A stretch of 64,000 nucleotides of DNA from Hygrophila difformis. Taxonomy: Eukaryota; Streptophyta; Magnoliopsida; Lamiales; Acanthaceae. Made by a program: the position numbers and the translations under genes. Position 1 is the first letter of the stretch. Every line of letters starts with the position of its first letter. This document shows positions 52,560-63,186 of the stretch, piece by piece. The notes below the pieces were generated by a model. That model made no database searches and had not been told where the DNA came from. It saw nothing but the letters and a program-made list of their open reading frames with translations. The DNA is taken from contig JAOANR010000002.1 of the NCBI GenBank assembly GCA_030278955.1, positions 6,003,982 through 6,067,981 on the forward strand, given 5' to 3'.

Positions 52560-53386
52560 CTGGTTGTACAAAAACTCTGGGTTAGTATCATATATATGCA
52601 TTGCCTCCCATCCTCACACTTAAGTTTAAACCAAAGGTTTAACTTAAGTGTTAAGTATAAAGCAAACATATACATCAACCTAGAATGTGGGATTTAAATA
52701 ATTCAATGACCAAGATGTTGCATTTGAAAAATTGTGAATCCTAAACTTTGTTTAAACATAACATCCATTTTATCTTAAAGTTTAAAATTCATGTTTAAGC
52801 ATAAGCATGCCTTTTTAATAAAAACTCCTTATTTTATTAAATTTTCAGATTTACTAAACAAAACAACCTAAATTATTAAACTAGTGCATTACAAACGGTT
52901 TAAATTAATATTTAAATCCATTCCAATTTATCCTTATAATAAATTAACCTATTTTAATTAACTAAATTATAACTAAAAGAGTTTTTATCAAAACATGGTT
53001 CAATTAACTCATATTATGAAAAACATGGAATTTTTGTTATGAGAATAACTTTATATTTCTAATATAACTAAAATGACATGTTCTAGTGATGTTTCATCCA
53101 TTTAGTTAATCAAAAATGCCATTTTAATTAATTTAAAACAATTTTCAGATTTAAAATTTTCAAAAATTCCAAATTTTAATGGTAATCCAAAAATTTTCAC
53201 ATTATGCATTCAATCCATGTTCTACAACACTTGTTCATGTTTAAACTAAAATTTAGACAATTAAAAACAAGTTTAATCCCACATTCTAGCAACACCCAAA
53301 ATTTGAGCAACAACACAAATACCGAAACTAATGCATTCCAAAGCACTAGAATATGATAAAATTTGAATTGGGATAACCATTCTTAC
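52560..53386 (-). other. Putative leader intron of ORF-A, with internal PPT-like sequence
   Basis: In sense a donor CTAG|GTAAGA (53387/53386) and an acceptor TTTTGTACAACCAG| (52560) bracket 827 bp of AT-rich sequence. The ATG lies 11 nt after the acceptor. TTAAGTGTGAGGATG at 52609-52623 repeats 15 nt of the Athila-1 polypurine tract, inside a 16-bp imperfect hairpin (about 52614-52650). Splicing is inferred from the signals only. Confidence 0.4.
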
Positions 53387-53559
53387 CTAGATTGAAGGAT
53401 TGGAGCACTTTGGAGTAGAATCCCCAAACTTGAAGAACTAGGGTTGAAGAACCCTAATTTGATTTAAACAAAGCAAAATTTGGGTTTTGGAATGAGAATT
53501 TGAACAATGTGGATGAAAATTGATAGGAAGAAACAAGAATTGGAAGAATTTTACTTGAT

Positions 53560-53945
53560 TGGCGCAAGTGTGTCGCTTGGAGGAAGAAAAAGTGGCGCTC
53601 GGTAGTGAGGGAAGGGCTCTCGGTCGATTGTTTGGTAAAATGAGGGAAAAAGAAAGAATTGGGGGATTAAAATCCCGTTCCAGACCCGGGTCAGGGACCC
53701 AGACCCGCCGGCTCATGCGCCAATGTGGCGCATCAAGCATGATTTAGGCGCCGCACAGGCTGTGCGGCGCATTTTTGGATCAATAAATTTTCTAAGTCTG
53801 AAAGTGGCGCTCCAGAGTGATTTTATGTGCCACACAGTACGTGTGGGGCCTTTACTGACTTGACCAATTTTCCATTACGAAAATGGCGCACTATGTGGCG
53901 CTTCAGCATGGTTTTAGGCGCCACCAAGAAGGTGTGGCGCCTAAA
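53560..53945. repeat. GGCGCC hairpin array, three to four units, between pol and ORF-A
   Basis: Units like those of the LTR (GTGGCGC...TTTAGGCGCCGC/CCAC), more degenerate at the sense-downstream side. In sense a CT-rich, leader-like stretch with ACCCTAGTTCTTCAA follows, then the putative donor at 53386. Confidence 0.65.
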
Positions 53946-54184
53946 CTGAGTCTGTGACTCTCGAATTTCAGATCAAACTCAACCACAATGATAGTTAATC
54001 CAATCCCTAAGGTTAGCAAGTCAGAATTAGCATATATAGCTTCCATAAATCCTCCCGGGTCATAATTCTCCTCAATATAACCAACTAGTCCATATAGATC
54101 ATCCTCCTCAATTTCAAACAGGGTCAACTTGCACATGTCAAGATCAGTTCTCCAAGCACACACAAATTCATCATTTCTCAACAT
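53903..54184 (-). CDS. Small ORF downstream of Athila-1 pol, uncertain
   Basis: 93 residues from ATG 54184 (MLRNDEFVCAWRTDLDMC, FEIEEDDLYGLVGYIEEN, LLTLGIGLTIIVVEFDLKFE), running into the hairpin array at its end. One hydrophobic stretch (about 54-68). No family recognised; the tail encoded by the array argues that it may be fortuitous. Confidence 0.25.
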   Translation of the reverse strand: MLRNDEFVCAWRTDLDMCKLTLFEIEEDDLYGLVGYIEENYDPGGFMEAIYANSDLLTLGIGLTIIVVEFDLKFESHRLSLGATPSWWRLKPC

Positions 54185-54460
54185 TTTGCTACTTATTCCA
54201 ATTCATAGGCAATGTCCTACTCAATTTATTCAACACATGCAATTAACATAGCATAAAATTCAAACAACATAATTTAAACTAAAAGCACATTTAAATTAAA
54301 TTAAACAAGAACAATAAAGCAAATAAAAACACATAAACAATAACATACAAAATATTTTTGTCTTTTTCTCTCATTTATAATTTTTTATTGGTTTTTATAG
54401 TTTTACTTAGTAAAAACTCAACAGAATTAAAATGCAATGCAATTACTTCAATAAGCAGAT
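54185..54460 (-). other. AT-rich spacer after Athila-1 pol
   Basis: A-rich sequence on plus with no recognisable signal. Confidence 0.4.
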
Positions 54461-54676
54461 TTAAATAACCAAAGGCTTAACATTAATTTGTTCGATGAAT
54501 TTTACTTCATCTCCAAAATAATGTTTAAGTCTTTGACCATTTACAGTAAATTCCCTTTCATCTTCAGCTTTACCATAAACCAATTTAAAAGGAGTCATAC
54601 CTATAGGCGTTTTAAAGGCTGTCCTATAAGCCCACAATGCTTCATCTAACTTAAAAGCCCAATCTTTTCTAGATTT
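54461..54676 (-). pseudogene. pol: Integrase C-terminal end of Athila-1, with internal deletion
   Basis: After the TGA at 54674-54676 the pol frame continues: [35 protein letters not shown], then directly [16 protein letters not shown] and a stop. [14 protein letters not shown] and VNGQRLKHY are hallmarks of Athila-type integrases but are normally about 100 residues further apart, so the middle is deleted. Confidence 0.75.
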
Positions 54677-57191
54677 TCATACAGTGGCTTCCAAAATCTT
54701 TTTAATCTCACGATTAGTGACTTCTACCTGACCATTGGCTTGAGGATGATAGGGTGTTGTTATCCTATGATGAACATGAAATCTAGATAACAATTTATTA
54801 ACAGCCCTATTGACAAAATGAGATCCACCATCACTAATGATAGCTTTAGGCACACCAAAACGAGTAAAAATTTGCTTCTTCAAAAATTTAATCACTTGTT
54901 TAGCATCATTTAAAGCACATGATTCAGCTTCTACCCATTTTGATACATATTCTACAGCAACAAGAATATACAATTTCCCATTAGATGGTGGAAATGGACC
55001 CATAAAATCAATTCCCCACAAATCAAATAACTCAACAGGCATAATTCCTTTTAATGGCATTTCATCTCTTTTAGTGATATTACCAGCCCTTTGACATACA
55101 TCACATTTTTGCACAAATGATCTAGCATCACGATAAATATTAGGCCAATATAAACCACCTTCGAGTACCTTATGAGCTGTCCTGTTAGGTCCTACATGTC
55201 CTCCTCCAAGTCCTTCGTGGCAAGCCTTTAGAACTTTTTCAAAATCCTCATCAGGGATGCATCTCCTTATGATTTGATCTGAACATAGTCTAAACAAATA
55301 AGGTTCATCCCAAATAAAATATTTAGCATCAGTTTTAAATTTTTGCTTTTGGCTATGCCATTTTAAATGATCAGGAATTACACCACATGCTAAATAGTTC
55401 ACAAAATCCGCAAACCACGGATCAGAGGAAGTGTTATTTATTAAATACAAATTTTCATCAGGAAATGCATCATTAATTAATCTTTCTTCCCCTTTTTCAT
55501 GCTCCAGTCTAGATAGATGATCAGCTACAGGATTTTCATCTCCTTTTCTATCTTTAATTTCTAAATCAAATTCCTGTAACAATAATACCCATCTAATTAA
55601 CCGTGGTTTACCGTCTTTCTTTGATAATAGATATTTGATAGCAGCAGGATCAGTGTAAACTACAGTCTTAGAGCCAATCAGATACGGTCTAAACTTTTCA
55701 CATGCATAAACAACAGATAAAAGTTCTTTTTCAGTGGTGGCATAATTTCTTTGTGCAGAATTTAAAGTCTGACTAGCATAATAAATAACATGAAGTTTCT
55801 TATCCTTTCGTTGACCCAGTATTGCTCCAACAGCAAAGTCACTGGCATCGCTCATGATCTCAAATGGTAAACTCCAGTCAGGTGGCTGAATAATTGGTGC
55901 TGTCACCAATGCTTCCTTGATCCTATTGAACGCCTCAATACACTCGTCAGTAAAATCAAACTCGACATCCTTACATAGCAGCTTAAACAAAGGCAATGCA
56001 ATTTTAGAAAAATCTTTTATAAATCTTCGATAGAATCCAGCATGTCCCAGAAAACTTCTCAAAGTTTTTAAATTATTAGGAGGTGGAATTTTTGCAATCA
56101 CTTCTACTTTAGCCCTATCAACTTCAATGCCATTTTTAGAAATCCTATGTCCTAAGACGATACCTTCATTAACCATAAAATGACATTTTTCCCAATTAAG
56201 AACTAAATTTGACTCTTCACATCTCATCAGAACTTTTTCCAAGTTAGTTAAGCACTTCTCAAAACCAGACCCGAATACAGAAAAATCATCCATAAATACC
56301 CCAATGCATGTCTCAATTAAATCAGAAAATATAGACATCATGCATATCTGAAATGTAGCTGGAGCATTACACAAACCAAATGACATTCTCCTATATGCAA
56401 ATGTACCGTAAGGACATGTAAATGTAGTTTTATCTTGATCCTCAGGTGCAATTGGAACTTGATTATAACCAGAATATCCATCTAAAAAGCAATAAAACTC
56501 ATGACCAGCTAAACGCTCTAGCATTTGATCAATAAAAGGCAATGGAAAATGCTCTTTCCTAGTCTTATCATTTAATCTCCTGTAATCAATGCATACACGC
56601 CATCCAGTAGTAGGTCTAGTAGGTACTAATTCACCATTTTCATTTCTAATCACAGTAATACCTCCCTTTTTAGGCACTACTTGAACTGGACTCACCCACT
56701 GACTATCAGAGATAGGATAGATAATACCTGCATCGAGTAGTTTAATAACCTCTGATCTTACAGCTTCTTGTAGATGTGGATTCAGTCTCCTTTGGGGCTG
56801 TCTCACTGGCTTGTCATCCTCCTCCATATAAATCCGGTGTGTACACAATGCTGGACTCAGTCCCTTGATGTCGGCTATCGTCCAACCTATTGCTCTAACA
56901 TGCTTACTCAACACTTGGGTTAATGCATTTAATTGATCATCATTTAATTTATTACTTGCAATAACATGTAAAGTATCATTCTCACCAAGAAAAACATACC
57001 TCAAATGTGATGGCAGCTCCTTCAATGTCAATGTAGGTGGCTTTTCAACAGACGAGACTAACTTAGACTCTTCTATTGCACATGTTACTTGCACAGGTAA
57101 TTCTCCCTCACACTTACTTTCAGCTAAGTCCTCACAACTCTCCACTAACTGCTCAAATTTCCTATAGGGATCATGTCTAGCAAAGAACTCT
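54677..57191 (-). pseudogene. pol: pol of Athila-1: RT, RNase H, integrase core
   Basis: Open for 822 residues from the ATG at 57145 (and some codons before). The RT (about 115-330 of these) has [35 protein letters not shown] and catalytic FMDD at 284-287. RNase H has MSDAS (Asp432), [10 protein letters not shown] and [12 protein letters not shown] (His of the usual YTDH is Pro). The zinc site has H643/H650 and CDVCQ (681-685). The integrase core has GIDFMGPF (Asp713), SDGGSHF (Asp772) and [12 protein letters not shown] (Glu808). It ends at a premature TGA. A TAG upstream (57192-57194 region) cuts it from the protease. Confidence 0.9.
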
Positions 57192-57193
57192 CT

Positions 57194-57577
57194 CTAAATC
57201 ATCTCATCCTCCTGATAGATAGCTGTAACTCTATTACACGGGTAGGTGTCAGAACTAGCGTGTTGTGTTTTAGTTGTCTTAGAAATGTCAAACAACACTT
57301 GTTCATTACCTACTTTAAGTGTAATTTTACCATCATCCATATCAACCATAGCCCTACCAGTATGCAGAAATGGTCTACCTAAAATCAGAGGAATATCAAT
57401 GTCTTTTTCCATATCAAGAACAACAAAGTCGACAGGGAAGATGAAGCTCTCCACTTGAAAAGGAACATCTTCTACAATGCCTAAAGGAGTCCTAATAGAT
57501 CTATCAGCAAGCTGTAGCTGCATCCTAGTAGGCTTCACAACTCCTACTCCTAGTTCTTTAAAGACATGTAAAGGCAT
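57194..57577 (-). pseudogene. Athila-1 protease, downstream frame
   Basis: 127 residues: MPLHVFKELGVGVVKPTRMQ, PFQVESFIFPVDFVVLDMEK, DIPLILGRPFLHTGRAMVDM. LILGRPFL is the conserved second half of the aspartic protease. The first half, with DLGSS, is in the frame upstream of the 47-bp duplication. Confidence 0.8.
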
Positions 57578-57641
57578 CAGATTAATACTAGACCTCCTAG
57601 TTCTTTAAAGACATGTAAAGGCATCAGATTAATACTAGACC
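57548..57641 (-). repeat. 47-bp tandem duplication in the Athila-1 protease
   Basis: 57548-57594 and 57595-57641 are identical apart from the ends. Because 47 is not a multiple of three the frame shifts right after the protease active site. The encoded peptide SINLMPLHVFKELG is thus present twice in different frames. Confidence 0.85.
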
Positions 57642-59013
57642 CGAGATCACACAGAGCTTTGTTGAATTCTTTAGTGCCAATAATGCACGGAATAGTATAA
57701 CTCCCAGGATCTTTTTGTTTAATAGGTTGCCTTCTTTGTAAGATTGCACTACATTCCCCTGTCAGTGTCACTTTCTCTTCATCATCAACACTCCTCTTTT
57801 TTGATAGAATTTCTTTTAAGAACTTAGCATACACAGGCATTTGTGCAATGGCATCAGAAAAAGAGATATCAATTCTTAAATTCTTAAAGACTTCTAAGAA
57901 TTTGGCATAATCTTTATCTTCCTTAGCCTTTTTAAGGCGCTGTGGATATGGAATAGGTGGCTGATATGGCTTGACCGAAACAGTAGACTTTCCCTTATCC
58001 TTACTCTGTTCAACTCTGAGTTTCTCGCTCTCCTTAGGCTCATCAGTGTTTTTATGCTGGCTTTCTTTCTCTGTATCCTCACTTTGATTATCTACAGCAT
58101 CAGCTAAAACCTCTGGATCATCTAAGGTAGGGTAAGGATTAGGTAATTCCTTTTTATTCCTTAAAGTGATTGCTTTACATTGCTCTTTTGGATTAGGATC
58201 AGGCATGCTTGGTAGTGTTCCTTGCTGTCTATTTGAGGTATCCCTAGCAATTTGACCAACTTGAACTTCAAAATTTCTCATTGAGGCTTGCATTTGCTGA
58301 ATTGTTTGTTGTTGAGACACGACTGTGCTCATTAATTCTTTTAAATTGACCTCATCACTTCCTTGGTTTTGTTGCAGCTGTTGTTGAGGTTGAAAGTTCC
58401 TAGACTGTTGATTAGGGTTAAAAGGTTGATTCTGATTTCTGTTCTGATTATAGTTTTGGTTCTGATTTTGGTTTTGAAAATTCTGATTTTGATTTTGATT
58501 TTGATTTAGGTAATTTTGATTTTGGTTTTGTGGATAAGATTGACGGTTGTTTTGTGGGTAGGTGTTTTGTTGAAATTTAGAATTCTGATTTAGATAGAAG
58601 TTTTGATTTTGAGGACGGTTTTGATTGTAATTCTGCTGCCTATTTCCCATGTAGTTCACATCTTCCACTTGTTCCTCAGTCCCCTCACACTGCATAGTCT
58701 CTTGAAGTCCTTGATCAAGCAGGTGACAGGCTGACGACTCGTGAAGTCCATGACAAATACCGCATCTCACAACTTTAGCTTGACCTTTCTTAAGCGTAGA
58801 AACCTCCCTCATCAAAGCATCTAACTTAGAATCTATAGCAACTGCCTTTTCTACCTCATAGATTCCTCCTTTTGTTTTATTTCTAGCATTTTTCTTACCA
58901 GGAAATTTTTTCATGTTAGAAATCTTTTTCTCTATGATTTCCTTAGCTCTAGAATAGAAGGTCCTATAGATAGAAAAGAATCTCCAGCTGCTGCATCCAA
59001 CAAATTCCTCCAA
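57577..59013 (-). pseudogene. gag: Athila-1 gag C-terminal part with Q/N-rich domain and protease start
   Basis: 478 residues. The start (before about residue 20) overlaps the upstream gag frame because of a frameshift. A knuckle-like CGICHGLHESSAC occurs at about 82-94. Residues about 120-225 are a strongly Gln/Asn-rich low-complexity region built of NQNQN and YPQNQ repeats. A predicted coiled coil follows (MSTVVSQQQTIQQMQASMRN), then a charged linker, and the aspartic protease begins near the end with LCDLGSSINLMP (catalytic Asp present). Confidence 0.8.
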
Positions 59014-59809
59014 TGATCAATCAACCCATTGTAGAAGAAGTGCATCTGCTGCCAGTCTTCAAAGCCATGATTTGGACATCTCGCCAATAAAGTGTTGTAT
59101 CTATCCCATGCTTCAAGTAAAGTTTCACCCTCATCTTGCACGAATTCTTTGATTTTTTCTTGTAATTCAATAACTTTGGATGGTGGGAAGAATTGTTCTG
59201 AGAAGGCTTCTAACATTTTATCCCAAGTAGTAACATCCCTTAATTGAAGTGAGTTGTACCAAGTTTTAGCTTTATCTCTAAGTGAAAATGAAAACAATCT
59301 CAACTTAATTTCATCACTGGTAATGCCATTTATTTTCACTGTGTCACAATAGTCCAGAAAGTTTCTTATGTGTTCTACAGCATCATTAGTAGGTGCTCCA
59401 TTATATTGATTAGCTTGAACCATTGTGACTAGTGCAGGCTGAAGGGTAAAGCTTAAAGCATCTACATCTGGACTTGGAGTTCTATTAAGCAGATTTCCAC
59501 TAGTTCCTTGTAAATGTTCTTCAATGGTCATTTCAGCTTGATCATCGTGTTCCAAATCACCACTGTTACCTTCATATTACCTTGATTATCATTGTTATTC
59601 GCTGCCATGTTTAACCTATTGAACTGTGCAACTAATTGATTAGTTTGAATTGTTGAAACTCCAGTCGTTGGAGAATAGTCTTCTTCATCAGATGATGAAT
59701 TAATTAAAATTTCCAACTGAGCTGGTCTCCTACGTTTCCCTAATCTAATAGCTCTAAGAGTACGCTCAATTTCAGGATCATAAGCTATTTCTTCTTGTTT
59801 GCTTCGCAC
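58932..59809 (-). pseudogene. gag: Athila-1 gag N-terminal part, two frameshifts
   Basis: The ATG at 59809 starts MRSKQEEIAYDPEIERTLRA. A 1-bp loss near 59565 moves the frame to the segment 58932-59555, which holds the capsid domain typical of Athila: EHIRNFLDYCDTVKINGI, LFSFSLRDKAKTWYNSL, WDKMLEAFSEQFFPPSKV, LARCPNHGFEDWQQMHFFYN. A second frameshift near 58980 leads into the next frame. Role: particle formation. Confidence 0.85.
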
Positions 59810-59916
59810 TGCAAATATTAAATAAAAATAAAATAAAATAAGTAACAGTTAAATTAATATTTAACTTAATAAACTTAAATTAATAAACTAAAAACAATTA
59901 AAAGTTCACAACAAAT

Positions 59917-59934
59917 TCCCCGACAACGGCGCCA
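59917..59934 (-). promoter_or_regulatory. Primer binding site of Athila-1 (Asp tRNA)
   Basis: Plus TCCCCGACAACGGCGCCA matches 17 of 18 nt of the plant tRNA-Asp 3' end (recalled as TCCCCGGCAACGGCGCCA). It lies 6 nt inside the 5' LTR, as usual for Athila. Confidence 0.85.
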
Positions 59935-59940
59935 AAAACT

Positions 59941-61923
59941 TGATGAGTGATTTTCACTACTCATATTTTACCACAAGCGGATGGTTGTCATCAAGTAATA
60001 AAAAACCGGTGAATACCGGGTCGAACCACAGGGAATTTCAGAATATTATTTCATTCCGAAGAAAATTTTAATTGTTCTTAAGTTCATTAATTATATTTTA
60101 TATATTTAAAAATAGTTTGATTAATTCTAATGATGATTAAATTAAAAGCAGTGACATTAAAGTTAAAATAAAGCAAGTTAAAATTATAATTAATAAAGAT
60201 ATAAATGGGAGATGCTTGTAATATTTTAAATATTGCCATCTTTATATAAAATAGAAATTGCATATTGATTTAGCATTTTCCAATGTCTAAAAAGATCAAT
60301 TTCTTAAAATTAATTATTTTATAAAGATTAAAAGTATTGTAATCTACCAATAATCAAACTAAGCTTAAACGGATTTTATGGAAGCTGATTAAATTATCTA
60401 ACGTTCTGCAATCATTATTCTAGGCCTAAATTTGAGTTTTTCCCAAGCATACAAATTTTCCTATAGCAATTAAAAGGCACTTTTAATTTCCCAAATCATT
60501 GTGCACATGCAATCCATTTATAATGCAATTTATTCCCAATTCCGGTACTAAAATATTAATTCTACTTTTTATCTCCCGATTTAGCAAAGCAGAAATCACA
60601 GAATTTGGATTCTAACATTTAATTCTGCAGAACAGTGTAAATAATTTAACAATTATGGTAAAATAATAATAAAACATGGTAAACGGGATTAAATTACTAA
60701 TATTGGAATGCAGATAGATTAGAATTAATGCCAGATTGCTAAAAATGGATAATGCAGATTGATCGATTAATTCAGGTCTTTAGCAGATTAATAATTTAAA
60801 GAGCAGATTTGGTAAAACACAAAATGTCGATCAGTTCAACAACATCTAACATATAATTCTAAAACAGATTCTAACAATTTTTTGCAGATTAACCCAGATT
60901 ACATAAGAAAACATCGATAAATTATATTGCTTCCATAAAACAGATAAATTCATACTTCAAAGTGATTCTGAACTCCCGTTCTAGAACACTTCTAACACGA
61001 ACAACACAGAAATCCGTCTACAAATTAAAAACATGATAGCAGATTACATTTAGAGGCAATTTTAATTCATTACAAAGCAAGAAAAAGAAAGACAACACCT
61101 AGAATAGGAAGAACACGCCCAGAAAATCATTCTTGATGCATTCCTCCGGCATGATTATGTGTTTCTGGCCTTCTTCTCCCATTGGAATGTGTTTACAGAG
61201 AGTTTTTGTCGAAGTTTGTGAGGCTGTCTGATGAAGAATGAAGAGAAATGGCATTTAAAACCGAGTTCGGGAGGTTAGAAAACTGTCCAACTGCGACGGT
61301 GGCGCATAAAGTGGCGCTCGGAAGAGAGTTTAGGCGCCACCAAGGAGAGCTGGCGCATGCGATGATTTTCCGAATTTTCCATTGCGGCGCAAAAAGTGGC
61401 GCTCCAGGGTGGTTTTAGGCGCCACCAAGGAGGTGCGGCGCATTTTGAAAATTTCCCAATTTTTAATTTAACAGCGGCGCATTTTGTGGCGCTCCGGAGT
61501 AGATTTCGGCGCCACCAAGCTTATGCGGCGCATCCTGAAGCTTTTTCCATCCGAAATTTTCCTAAGTGTCGATGTGGCGCTCGAGCATGATTTTATGCGC
61601 CGCCATGCCTATGTGGTGCATTCTGGAGCTTTTCCAGTGTTGAAAATTCCGTATTTTACATCCTTTGACCTCCGAACATCTTCTTTCTTCATTTTAATGC
61701 CTGAAACATCATTGTAATGCATTAGAATTTCCAAAGTCTTATTAAAAAGCATAAAACAAGGTAAATCGGGCTCGGATAAGCTCAATTTAACCGGTCTTAT
61801 TAATATTTAGACATCACATGAAATATACACTAAAAAGCAGTAAAATAGAGTCTCATGCATGCAATTTAGGTTCGTTTTAACACAATTTAAGCTTATTTAA
61901 ATGTGGTTTCACAGGGTGCATCA
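59941..61923 (-). repeat. 5' LTR of Athila-1
   Basis: Partner of 33593-35589, with the same ends. It contains the array at 61300-61622. In sense the array is followed by CCGAACTCGGTTTTAAATGC, which may include the promoter, then CT-rich sequence. Confidence 0.9.
61300..61622. repeat. GGCGCC hairpin array, four units (Athila-1 5' LTR)
   Basis: Same four units as 34955-35290, except a 12-bp deletion in the last one (near 61576) that removes one GGCGCATAAT word. Confidence 0.7.
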
Positions 61924-61928
61924 TGCGC

Positions 61929-63186
61929 TGTTACCAGTAAACTGACAGATTTTGAGTTTTGAAAAGATTGTGAAATTCGACTTGTTTCCTTACCTAATTT
62001 CGAGAAACTTAAAACATGAAAGTTGTCCGTAAAGACGTTTTTAAGCTTCTGACTAAATTTCAGAATTTTTGACTTTGAAATGAATTTTTAAATTAAAAAG
62101 ACGTATCCTGTGATGAATTGGAATTTTTGAACTTGAGAAAAACTTGAACCATTAAATACGATATTGAAATCCTTTTTATACGGTGAAGTATACCTTTCGA
62201 AAAATCCCGTTCGCTAGGCTGAGCTGATCTTCATACAAATTATTTAGACTGCCTTGTTAGTGGTCTTACAATTATTTGGACTGCCTCGTTAGTGGTCCTA
62301 CGATTATTGAGATTGCCTCGTTAGTGATCTCCTTACTATGCCAAAACGGCAGTTGTGCACATGGCCTGCCAAAACGGCAGTCGATATACACGCCTGTCAA
62401 ATTGACAATAGATACACACGGCTTCCCGAATGGCAATCGAGATACATGGCTAGCCAAAACGGCAGTCAATACTGATATGGCTGCGGCCGCCGGTTCACCG
62501 GCTAACTGATTATGATTATTGAGATTGCCTCTTAGTGATCTCCCTTGTGTGGTGTCCTCTCCTTGGTTGATGGGATAATTCTAAAGACTCGTATGCGTTA
62601 TTTATTTAAAACTTTATTTACTTATCACGCTTTTAAATTACGCTTTTTAATTATACCTTTAAATTTTGCATCCTAGTCATGTATAATTAATTATGCTTTT
62701 CCTCTGCAAGTTAAATTATGAATTTTTAATATTTCAATTAAGCCTGAGTAAAAGTATAATTTTTATATTAATTATATAATACCTTTTAAAACCCCTTTAT
62801 TGTTACGTTAGGGATTAACTTACTCAGTATTTTATATACTGATAAATCTATTGTTTATTTTTCTATTACAGAGTATGGAGCATGATCATGCATCGGGGGA
62901 TCACTTTGGACATTTAGTTATTTATTTTACATGACTTGCATACGGGCTTGTTAACCCGTGTTTTGACCATGTCGGCCCTATATTTTAATTTCCGCTGCAA
63001 CTTTTTATCATTGTCATGTATGGATGATATTACATGTTATTTTTAAGTAATCCCGGACTTGCTTTTAAAACTCTTTTCAATACCCATACCTTTGCATCTC
63101 TCAAGTGGGCTCGAATGAAGTCGTGTCTTGCTTGGGAGATGTGGCGGTGGCATCTCGGCCTGGGTTATCAAATCTGGGGTGTTACA
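61929..63186 (+). repeat. 3' LTR of TRG-2, last segment
   Basis: It continues the LTR from TGTTACC (compare 11636) to GGGGTGTTACA and includes the hairpin array 62247-62543. GCATG follows at 63187 as target duplication. Confidence 0.85.
62247..62543 (+). repeat. Two-class hairpin array, TRG-2 3' LTR copy
   Basis: Same units as 11952-12250. Pairing is better here in the first units (GAC/GTC, GGAC/GTCC), and one class-2 unit reads TGTCA-AAT-TGACA; the 5' copy has lost these pairs. Confidence 0.6.

Larger units (their letters stand above)
33593..61923 (-). mobile_element. Athila-1: Athila-type Ty3/Gypsy element with two extra 3' ORFs
   Basis: LTRs are 33593-35589 and 59941-61923 (about 2.0 kb; TGATGAG...GTGCATCA on plus), and the target duplication is TGCGC (33588-33592 and 61924-61928). 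Sense order: 5' LTR, Asp-tRNA primer site, gag, protease, RT, RNase H, integrase, hairpin array, leader with intron, ORF-A, hairpin array, ORF-B, 3' untranslated part (holding Tekay-2), hairpin plus polypurine tract, 3' LTR. gag, protease and pol carry frameshifts and stops, ORF-A two stops and a frameshift; ORF-B is open. Without Tekay-2 it is about 17.2 kb, long for Athila. The LTRs differ at about 1-2 percent by eye. Confidence 0.9.
10167..63186 (+). mobile_element. TRG-2: gag-only LTR retrotransposon hosting three younger insertions
   Basis: The 5' LTR is 10167-12897, primer binding site 12901-12914, gag 19293-20425, polypurine tracts before 20465 and 20712, and the 3' LTR is split into 20712-21677, 33223-33592 and 61929-63186. 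The target duplication is GCATG (10162-10166 and 63187-63191). The element itself is roughly 7.6 kb once MULE-1, Tekay-1 and Athila-1 are discounted. It has gag but no pol, with the same gag/3' junction as TRG-1. Its LTRs differ clearly, including a deletion of about 126 bp in the 3' copy (near 33470), so it is older than its guests. Confidence 0.85.
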
